The position numbers were made by a program, and so were the translations under genes. The notes under the pieces were generated by a model. It had not been told where the DNA came from, ran no database searches, and was given only the letters and a program-made list of their open reading frames with translations. Below, piece after piece: positions 9,686-14,217 of a stretch of 14,217 nt of DNA (within the stretch, counting starts at the first letter, position 1; each line of letters opens with the position of its first letter). This stretch comes from Acidobacteriota bacterium (GTDB taxonomy: Bacteria > Acidobacteriota > Thermoanaerobaculia > Multivoradales > JAHEKO01). The DNA is taken from positions 1 through 14,217 of the forward strand of contig JAPUJD010000133.1 of the NCBI GenBank assembly GCA_027296385.1. Reading direction: 5' to 3'.

Positions 9686-10112
9686 CGCGCACCCAGCGTT
9701 GGCGAAGCTCGAGCTCGAGGGTCTCCATCTCGCCGTCATCGGTCTCGTGATCATGGCCCAGGCAGTGCAAGATTCCGTGCAGGAGCAGCTCCTTGACCTC
9801 CCGTCTCAGGCCGTGGCCGGCCTCCTTGGCTTGCCGCCGCGCCACCGGCAGCGAGATCAGGACGTCGCCGAGATGAAGCCCCTCAGGCGTCGGCGCACCA
9901 GGAAAGGAGAGCACGTCGGTCGGCGCTTCGTTCCCCCGCAACCGGGCATTGAGCTGCCGCACCTCGTCGTCGCCGGCAAGACGAACCCCGAAGCTGTCCG
10001 CAGCCGGCGCCAGATCCGCGACTACGCCTCGCAGCCAGCTCTCGATCTCGACCAGGAGGACGCCGTCGACGTCGGCGTCCTCCTGGAGCACGATCTCGCA
10101 ACGGGCCGTCAC
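9678..10112 (-). CDS. ybeY: Endoribonuclease YbeY (rRNA maturation factor)
   Basis: 144 residues, normal for this single-domain zinc metalloprotein that takes part in 16S rRNA 3' maturation and 70S quality control. The zinc motif H-X3-H-X5-H is complete as HGILHCLGHDH (His112, His116, His122). The upstream family block LNARLRGNEAPTDVLSFP (54-71) includes the conserved Arg59, and GDVLISLPVARRQAKE follows. The start codon is GTG and overlaps the phoH stop as GTGA, so translation probably re-initiates after phoH. Its end overlaps era by 8 nt. The phoH-ybeY-era order is a widespread conserved neighbourhood; here no HD-domain membrane protein gene (pgpH) separates phoH and ybeY. Confidence 0.97.
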   Translation of the reverse strand: MTARCEIVLQEDADVDGVLLVEIESWLRGVVADLAPAADSFGVRLAGDDEVRQLNARLRGNEAPTDVLSFPGAPTPEGLHLGDVLISLPVARRQAKEAGHGLRREVKELLLHGILHCLGHDHETDDGEMETLELELRQRWVRDD

Positions 10113-11080
10113 TCCGACCCGGCGTTCGGCCCCTGCGCCGAGCTCTCGTGACTGTGGTAGGCCCGCACGATCTTGGCCACCAGCGGATGGCGCACGACGT
10201 CGCGCTCGGTGAAATTGACGAACTTGATGCCCTCGACACCGTGCAGGATATCTACCACTTCGATGAGGCCCGAGGCCTTGCCGCTCGGCAGGTCGATCTG
10301 AGTCACGTCGCCGTTGACCACGGCCTTGGAGTTGAAGCCGACCCGCGTGAGGAACATCTTCATCTGCTCAGAAGTCGTGTTCTGGGCCTCGTCCAGGATG
10401 ATGAAGGCGTCGTTCAACGTCCGCCCACGCATGAAGGCCAGCGGCGCGACCTCGATCGTCCCGCGCTCGAGCATGCGGCGAACCTGTTCGAAGCCGATGA
10501 TGTCGTAGAGCGCGTCGTATAGCGGACGTAGGTAGGGGTTGATCTTGTCCTCCAGATCCCCGGGCAGGAAGCCGAGCTTCTCTCCCGCCTCGACTGCGGG
10601 GCGGGCGAGGACCACCCGCCGCACCAGATCCTCCTGCAATGCCATCGCCGCCATGGCCACAGCGAGATAGGTCTTGCCCGTGCCGGCCGGCCCGACCGAG
10701 ATGACCAGGTCATGTTCTGCCATCGCCTGCAGGTAGAGCCGCTGACTCAGGCTTCTGGGACGCACCCTCTCGCGCACGCGCTCGAGAGTTCCGCCAGGCA
10801 GGAAGAACTCCTCGAGCGAGGTCTCCGGCGCCTCTTGGAGCACGCGGACAGCCGTATCGACGTCGTCGGCCTGCAGCTCGTAGCCACGATCGAGCAGCGC
10901 CGACAGCTGTCTCAGGAGTCTCCCCACCAGCTCCTGACGCTCAGGCTCGCCTCCAATGTGGACCTTGTTGCCGCGAGCGCTCAGCGACACGTCGAAGGCG
11001 CGCTCGATGTGACGCAAGTTCTCGTCGCGAGTCCCAAAGAGGGCCGCGATGCCCTCGTCGGCCAAGGTCACCTGAGTCAT
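10109..11080 (-). CDS. phoH: PhoH family ATPase
   Basis: 323 residues from the chosen ATG. PhoH-like proteins are cytosolic P-loop ATPases, often linked to RNA metabolism by their fixed partnership with ybeY; the exact role is unsettled. Walker A is GPAGTGKT (130-137) and Walker B FIILDEAQNTT (226-236), with the family blocks LARPAVEAGEKLGFLPGDL, KINPYLRPLYDAL, MRGRTLNDAF and NGDVTQIDLP, and the tail HPLVAKIVRAY. An N-terminal region of about 100 residues precedes the ATPase domain. An in-frame ATG at 11107 would add nine residues but has no ribosome site, whereas the ATG at 11080 has GGTGAG 3 nt upstream and fits the family N-terminus. Its stop overlaps the ybeY GTG by 4 nt. Confidence 0.94.
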   Translation of the reverse strand: MTQVTLADEGIAALFGTRDENLRHIERAFDVSLSARGNKVHIGGEPERQELVGRLLRQLSALLDRGYELQADDVDTAVRVLQEAPETSLEEFFLPGGTLERVRERVRPRSLSQRLYLQAMAEHDLVISVGPAGTGKTYLAVAMAAMALQEDLVRRVVLARPAVEAGEKLGFLPGDLEDKINPYLRPLYDALYDIIGFEQVRRMLERGTIEVAPLAFMRGRTLNDAFIILDEAQNTTSEQMKMFLTRVGFNSKAVVNGDVTQIDLPSGKASGLIEVVDILHGVEGIKFVNFTERDVVRHPLVAKIVRAYHSHESSAQGPNAGSE

Positions 11081-11083
11081 GGA

Positions 11084-11089
11084 CTCACC
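11084..11089 (-). promoter_or_regulatory. Shine-Dalgarno favouring the internal phoH start
   Basis: GGTGAG on the minus strand, 3 nt before the ATG at 11080. Spacing is short but no comparable site precedes the ATG at 11107. Confidence 0.4.
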
Positions 11090-11120
11090 GGTTTCATGGA
11101 TCGTCATCGAACGATATCAG

Positions 11121-11978
11121 TCACTTGGCGCTGTAATCGTAGAAGCCGCGGCCGCTCTTGCGCCCGAGCCTGCCGGCCAGGACCATCTGTTTGAGCAACG
11201 GCGGCGGTGCAAAGCGCTTCTCACGGTACTCCTCGAACATGATGTTGGCGATGTAGTAGGTCGTGTCGAGGCCGACGAAATCGAGCAAAGTCAGCGGGCC
11301 CATAGGGTGCCCGCAGCCCAGCTGCATTGCCTTGTCGATGTCCTCGAGGCTGCCTACGCCCTCCTCATAGGCCCTGATGGCGTCGAGAAGATAGGGCACC
11401 AGCAGGCGATTCACGATGAAGCCCGAGTTGTCGCGGCAGGCGACCGGCTCCTTGCCGGAGTCGCGCACGTATTGGTGAACGTCGGCCAGAACCTGTTCGT
11501 CGGTCGCCAGCGTGCGAACGACCTCGACCAGCTTCATCACCGGCACGGGATTGAAGTAGTGCAGTCCTACAAAGCGCTCCGGGCGTTGGGTCGCCATGGC
11601 GATCTGGGTAATGGTGAGCGACGAGGTGTTGCTGGCGAAGATGGCGCTCTCCTGCGCAATCTCGTCGAGTGCCGTGAACATCCGGCACTTCTCCTCCAGA
11701 TTCTCGACGATGGCCTCGACCACCAAATCGCAGTCGGCCAGGTCGGAGAGCTCGGTGGTGCCTTGAATCCGGGCCAGAGTAACCTCCCGATCGGCGGCCT
11801 CCATCTTGCCCTTGTCGACCGCGCGATCGAGGGATTTCGAAATCCGCGCCAGCCCCTTGTCCAAAAACTCCTGCGAGACCTCCCGTACCACGGTCTCGCA
11901 GCCCGAGCGCGCCGCGACCTCGGCGATTCCGGAACCCATCAGGCCGCAGCCCAGTACCCCCACTTTCTTGATAGCCAT
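11121..11978 (-). CDS. 3-hydroxybutyryl-CoA (3-hydroxyacyl-CoA) dehydrogenase
   Basis: 285 residues, the standard size of the single-function soluble enzyme that oxidises (S)-3-hydroxyacyl-CoA to 3-ketoacyl-CoA with NAD+, or runs in reverse in butyrate-type synthesis. The Rossmann loop is GVLGCGLMGSGIA (7-19), with Glu33 in the second-strand position that suits NAD rather than NADP. The catalytic set Ser119, His140, Glu152 and Asn190 is complete, with spacing equal to that of the human enzyme. The family signature DNSGFIVNRLLVPYLLDA (183-200) and the tail GRKSGRGFYDYSAK are present. AGGAGG lies 11 nt before the ATG, within the last codons of tsaE. No thiolase, enoyl-CoA hydratase or acyl-CoA dehydrogenase gene is nearby, so the pathway direction cannot be told. 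The symbol hbd would fit but chain-length preference is unknown. Confidence 0.95.
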   Translation of the reverse strand: MAIKKVGVLGCGLMGSGIAEVAARSGCETVVREVSQEFLDKGLARISKSLDRAVDKGKMEAADREVTLARIQGTTELSDLADCDLVVEAIVENLEEKCRMFTALDEIAQESAIFASNTSSLTITQIAMATQRPERFVGLHYFNPVPVMKLVEVVRTLATDEQVLADVHQYVRDSGKEPVACRDNSGFIVNRLLVPYLLDAIRAYEEGVGSLEDIDKAMQLGCGHPMGPLTLLDFVGLDTTYYIANIMFEEYREKRFAPPPLLKQMVLAGRLGRKSGRGFYDYSAK

Positions 11979-11984
11979 TCGAGA

Positions 11985-12413
11985 CTAAACCTCCTCTTGA
12001 TTCGCTCGTTCCTCGATCTCGCGCTCGCCCTCGTGGCCGCGGTGCAGAATCAGCTCCACCGCGCCAGCGACCGCGAAAGGCAGCCTCTCCGCCCACTCGA
12101 CGACCTTGACACCGGGGCCGTGGAGCGCTTCTTCGAGGCCGAGAGCGGAAACCTCTTCGGATTCGAGTCGATATAGATCTACGTGCAGAAGCGATTCGCT
12201 CCTCCCCTGATACGAACGCATCAGAGTGAAGGTGGGTGATTGTATCTCAGCCGGATCGATGCCGAGGGCATCCGCCACACCCCGCACTAGCACCGTCTTG
12301 CCGGCCCCCAGATCCCCCGACAGCAAGAGAACGCCGTCGGGCCGTAGCCGGGCGGCGACCTCGTAGCCCACCGCCATGGTCTCGTCCTCCGAGCAGGTTC
12401 GCCAGCGGCTCAA
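11985..12413 (-). CDS. tsaE: tRNA threonylcarbamoyladenosine (t6A) biosynthesis ATPase TsaE
   Basis: 142 residues, typical. TsaE is the small ATPase that works with TsaB, TsaC and TsaD to make t6A37 in tRNAs that read ANN codons. Walker A is GDLGAGKT (33-40), followed by the family blocks SPTFTLMRSY (59-68), HVDLYRL (77-83) and VKVVEWAERLP (102-112, with Glu106-Trp107). The start is TTG at 12413, overlapping the nnrD stop as TTGA and preceded by GGAG. This start is preferred over the ATG at 12377 because SRWRTCSEDETMAVGYEVA matches the usual N-terminal strand and helix of the family. The last codons contain the ribosome site of the next gene, 6 nt away. tsaB, tsaC and tsaD are not in the window. 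Confidence 0.95.
   Translation of the reverse strand: MSRWRTCSEDETMAVGYEVAARLRPDGVLLLSGDLGAGKTVLVRGVADALGIDPAEIQSPTFTLMRSYQGRSESLLHVDLYRLESEEVSALGLEEALHGPGVKVVEWAERLPFAVAGAVELILHRGHEGEREIEERANQEEV
11990..11995 (-). promoter_or_regulatory. Consensus Shine-Dalgarno of the hydroxyacyl-CoA dehydrogenase gene
   Basis: A perfect AGGAGG on the minus strand, 11 nt before the ATG at 11978 and just upstream of the tsaE stop. It is the strongest ribosome site in the window, suggesting this gene is translated more heavily than its coupled neighbours. Confidence 0.6.
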
Positions 12414-13939
12414 GTCTGCTCCACCCGCTGCAACGCTCGCGGCAGCTGCGGCAGCAGATCGGCCGCCGCGAGCGCCGTCTCGCCGGTCATCTCCACCGCC
12501 AGGTCTCCGGCCAGCCCATGGACATAGGCGGCCAGTGCCGCCGCCCGAGCGGCGGCGAGTCCCTGCGCCCAGAACGCCGCGACCAGTCCGGTGAGCACAT
12601 CACCGGTGCCGCCTGTCGCCATGCCGGGGTTTCCTGTGGTGTTGATCCAGATCCCTCCATCGGGCTCCGCCACCAGTGTCGCCTGGCCCTTGAGCAAAAC
12701 GGTCGCTCCGGTGGCTCGCACCGCTTCACGCACGTACCCGAGCCGGTCTTCGACGACAGCGTGCGTCTCTACCCCCAGAAGCCGAGCCAGCTCGCCGGGG
12801 TGCGGGGTGATCACCGTGGCGCTCGTCCGCGCTCGGATCAACGACGATCGTCCGGCAAGAGCAGTGATCGCGCTGGCGTCTATGACCAGCGGCAACGCAG
12901 CCCCGGACACCACCTCGAAGACGAAATCCGCCGCGTCATCTCCCAGGCCAGGGCCGAGCGCCAAGACGTCGCGGCTCGCCGCCGCCTCGATCAGCTCTCC
13001 GGCTGCCACCGCGGCGAACGCGCCGGACGGGCCAGCCGGCAACGCCAGAGTCATCGACTCAAGCGAAGCGGCGTCCACCGTCCCTACCAGCGACGCCGGC
13101 ACCGCGCTGGTCACGAGCCCTGCTCCTCCACGTACCGCGCCTCGCGCGGCGAGAACTGCCGCACCGCTCATCCCACGAGAGCCGGCGGCGATCAGCACGT
13201 GCCCGTAGGCCCCCTTGTTGGCCGACGGCGCCCGCCGCGGCAGCCATTCGCCGGCCAGCTCTTCCGTCACCAGACGCAAATCACCCGCTACACCGGCAAC
13301 GATCGCGGCCGGGACACCGAGACCAGCCACCACGAGCCCCCCGACGGCGCTCATGGCCGGCGGCAAGACATGGGCGGGCTTCGGCGTCTCGAAGGTCACG
13401 GTAAGGTCGGCCTCGACATGGGGACCGACCAGTCGGCTCGAGTCGCCGGCCAGACCGCTGGGCAGGTCGACCGCCAGCGTGGGAACACCCAACGCGTTGA
13501 GCCACTCGACAGCCGCCGCATAGACGCCCTCCAACGGCCGGTCCAGGCCGACGCCAAAGAGAGCGTCTACCGCGAGATCCCAGTTTCTGCTGCCGTCCGG
13601 TAGGGCCGTCGCCGTGACCACGCGCTCGATCGCCACGCCCTGACGCCGGCACACCGACTCTTGCAACGCCGCATCGCCGGCCAGCTCACGGCCTCCGACG
13701 AGCAGGACGTCCACCGCGAAACCGCGCAGTTCGAGGTGACGGGCCACGGCCAGCCCGTCACCACCGTTGTTGCCCGGCCCGCAGAGGATGACGACCCGCT
13801 CGGCCTCGGCATAGGCTTCGCACAGAGCGTCGACCACGCCGAGGGCGGCGTTCTCCATCAGCACGAGCCCGGGGATGCCGTATTCCTCGGTGGCCACACG
13901 ATCGATCTCGCGGCTGGCCGCCACGTCGAGGATCCTCAT
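12410..13939 (-). CDS. nnr: Bifunctional NAD(P)H-hydrate epimerase / ADP-dependent NAD(P)H-hydrate dehydratase
   Basis: 509 residues, the size of the usual NnrE-NnrD (YjeF) fusion. It repairs hydrated NADH and NADPH: the N-terminal epimerase interconverts R and S forms, and the C-terminal dehydratase restores the S form using ADP (in bacteria). The epimerase part (1-220) has MRILDVAASREIDR, GIPGLVLMENAA (21-32), CGPGNNGGDGLAVARHL (53-69) and AVDLPSG (156-162). The dehydratase part (about 230-500) has KGAYGHVLIAAGS (242-254), LALGPGLG (326-333), TPHPGELARLLG (378-389), LLKGQATLV (415-423) and NPGMATGGTGDVLTG (437-451), including the catalytic Asp447. The segment usually written VIDADAL reads VIDASAI (352-358). 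The start at 13939 has GAGG 4 nt upstream and overlaps the DUF2064 stop as ATGA; an in-frame ATG at 13990 lies inside that gene and is rejected. Confidence 0.95.
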   Translation of the reverse strand: MRILDVAASREIDRVATEEYGIPGLVLMENAALGVVDALCEAYAEAERVVILCGPGNNGGDGLAVARHLELRGFAVDVLLVGGRELAGDAALQESVCRRQGVAIERVVTATALPDGSRNWDLAVDALFGVGLDRPLEGVYAAAVEWLNALGVPTLAVDLPSGLAGDSSRLVGPHVEADLTVTFETPKPAHVLPPAMSAVGGLVVAGLGVPAAIVAGVAGDLRLVTEELAGEWLPRRAPSANKGAYGHVLIAAGSRGMSGAAVLAARGAVRGGAGLVTSAVPASLVGTVDAASLESMTLALPAGPSGAFAAVAAGELIEAAASRDVLALGPGLGDDAADFVFEVVSGAALPLVIDASAITALAGRSSLIRARTSATVITPHPGELARLLGVETHAVVEDRLGYVREAVRATGATVLLKGQATLVAEPDGGIWINTTGNPGMATGGTGDVLTGLVAAFWAQGLAAARAAALAAYVHGLAGDLAVEMTGETALAAADLLPQLPRALQRVEQT

Positions 13940-13941
13940 GG
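13867..13941. repeat. 75-bp direct repeat, copy A (native 5' end of nnrE)
   Basis: This segment encodes the first 24 residues of the epimerase on the minus strand (MRILDVAASREIDRV... to GIPG) in its proper context. It matches copy B with one mismatch (g at 13917 versus c at 14193). The offset is 276 bp. Confidence 0.95.
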
Positions 13942-14175
13942 CGCCTCGCTCAACCCCCAGCGATCGAACAAGGCCCTTGTCCGCGGACAAGCCTCAGGGT
14001 AGAGCGCCAGATAGGAACCGAGCCGCGGGAGATCGGCCGGCGTATCGACGTCATATCCGAGCTCGAGCAGCGCCGACTCGAGGCCGAGCTCGCGGCAGTG
14101 TGCGAGAGTGTCGGCCAGCACCCGCTCGGTACTCCACGCAATGCCCGGGGATGCCGTATTCCTCGGTGGCCACAC
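13936..14175 (-). CDS. DUF2064 / TIGR04282-type transferase, C-terminal remnant
   Basis: Only the last 68 or so native residues are present (up to 14142): GIAWSTERVLADTLAHCREL and ELGYDVDTPADLPRLGSYL match the C-terminus of the DUF2064 proteins, small nucleotide-diphospho-sugar-transferase-fold enzymes of about 200-230 residues, many of unknown substrate. Upstream of 14143 the DNA is a second copy of the start of nnrE, so the first codons of the open frame (MWPPRNTASP from a GTG at 14175) are that copy read in a foreign frame, and the native frame meets a TGA at the window edge. The gene therefore looks broken here, either through a real rearrangement or an assembly error. Its stop overlaps the nnrE ATG by 4 nt, which suggests it normally leads this gene run. 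Confidence 0.65.
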   Translation of the reverse strand: MWPPRNTASPGIAWSTERVLADTLAHCRELGLESALLELGYDVDTPADLPRLGSYLALYPEACPRTRALFDRWGLSEAP

Positions 14176-14217
14176 GATCGATCTCGCGGCTGCCCGCCAC
14201 GTCGAGGATCCTCATGG
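14143..14217. repeat. 75-bp direct repeat, copy B (at window edge, interrupts DUF2064 gene)
   Basis: It is identical to copy A except for one base, which changes an Ala codon to Gly (VAGSREID instead of VAASREID). It runs to the last base of the window, so its true length is unknown. On its inner side the match stops at the GGGC shared with the DUF2064 gene. Read from its ATG, it gives only a 54-codon chimeric frame, which is not a plausible gene. Confidence 0.95.

Noticed and set aside
9686..9754. N-terminal extension of era
   Set aside because: It lies within ybeY, is Ser/Arg-rich and is not found in Era proteins.
11079..12176. Plus-strand open frame (365 codons) opposite the hydroxyacyl-CoA dehydrogenase gene and tsaE
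   Set aside because: It is antisense to conserved genes and its composition mirrors their codons.
12236..13603. Plus-strand open frame (455 codons) opposite nnr
   Set aside because: It has an Arg-rich, disordered translation with no motif; it is the shadow of the NnrE-NnrD coding strand.
14052..14215. 54-codon frame starting at the ATG of repeat copy B
   Set aside because: It has the NnrE N-terminus followed by out-of-frame DUF2064 sequence and a quick stop, so it is a product of the junction and not a gene.

Overview
GC-rich bacterial chromosome fragment in which every recognisable gene lies on the minus strand. In transcription order (right to left) it carries the tail of a DUF2064 transferase, nnrE-nnrD fusion, tsaE, a 3-hydroxybutyryl-CoA dehydrogenase gene, phoH, ybeY, era, mgtE, recO, glyQ, glyS, ppdK and the 5' part of a lipoprotein of the alkaline phosphatase/sulfatase superfamily. 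No RNA gene, mobile element, CRISPR array or plus-strand gene was found. The run recO-glyQ-glyS-ppdK, a two-subunit glycyl-tRNA synthetase, a predicted lipoprotein and GTG/TTG starts fit a Gram-negative, high-GC lineage such as Acidobacteriota or a former deltaproteobacterial phylum. This placement is inference from gene order, not from a marker gene tree.

Region 1 (about 11.0-14.2 kb): the DUF2064 tail, nnrE-nnrD (repair of damaged NAD(P)H hydrates) and tsaE (t6A tRNA modification) overlap one another by 4 nt. A 3-hydroxyacyl-CoA dehydrogenase gene with a strong Shine-Dalgarno follows. Region 2 (8.76-11.1 kb): phoH, ybeY and era form a tight ribosome/RNA maturation block with 4- and 8-nt overlaps. 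The only real gap, 113 bp, follows era and contains a plausible promoter for the magnesium channel gene mgtE. Region 3 (0-8.65 kb): mgtE, recO, glyQ, glyS, ppdK and the sulfatase-like gene are separated by at most 20 nt or overlap.

The theme is translation and RNA housekeeping (TsaE, YbeY, Era, GlyQS), with metabolite repair, Mg2+ supply, DNA repair and a pyruvate/PEP enzyme added. The window looks largely ordinary. The oddest feature is at its right edge: the first 75 bp of nnrE recur (74/75 identical) at the extreme end, exactly where the DUF2064 gene should continue. That gene is therefore cut, and the duplicate is either an assembly error or a real microduplication. No convincing new biological system was found.
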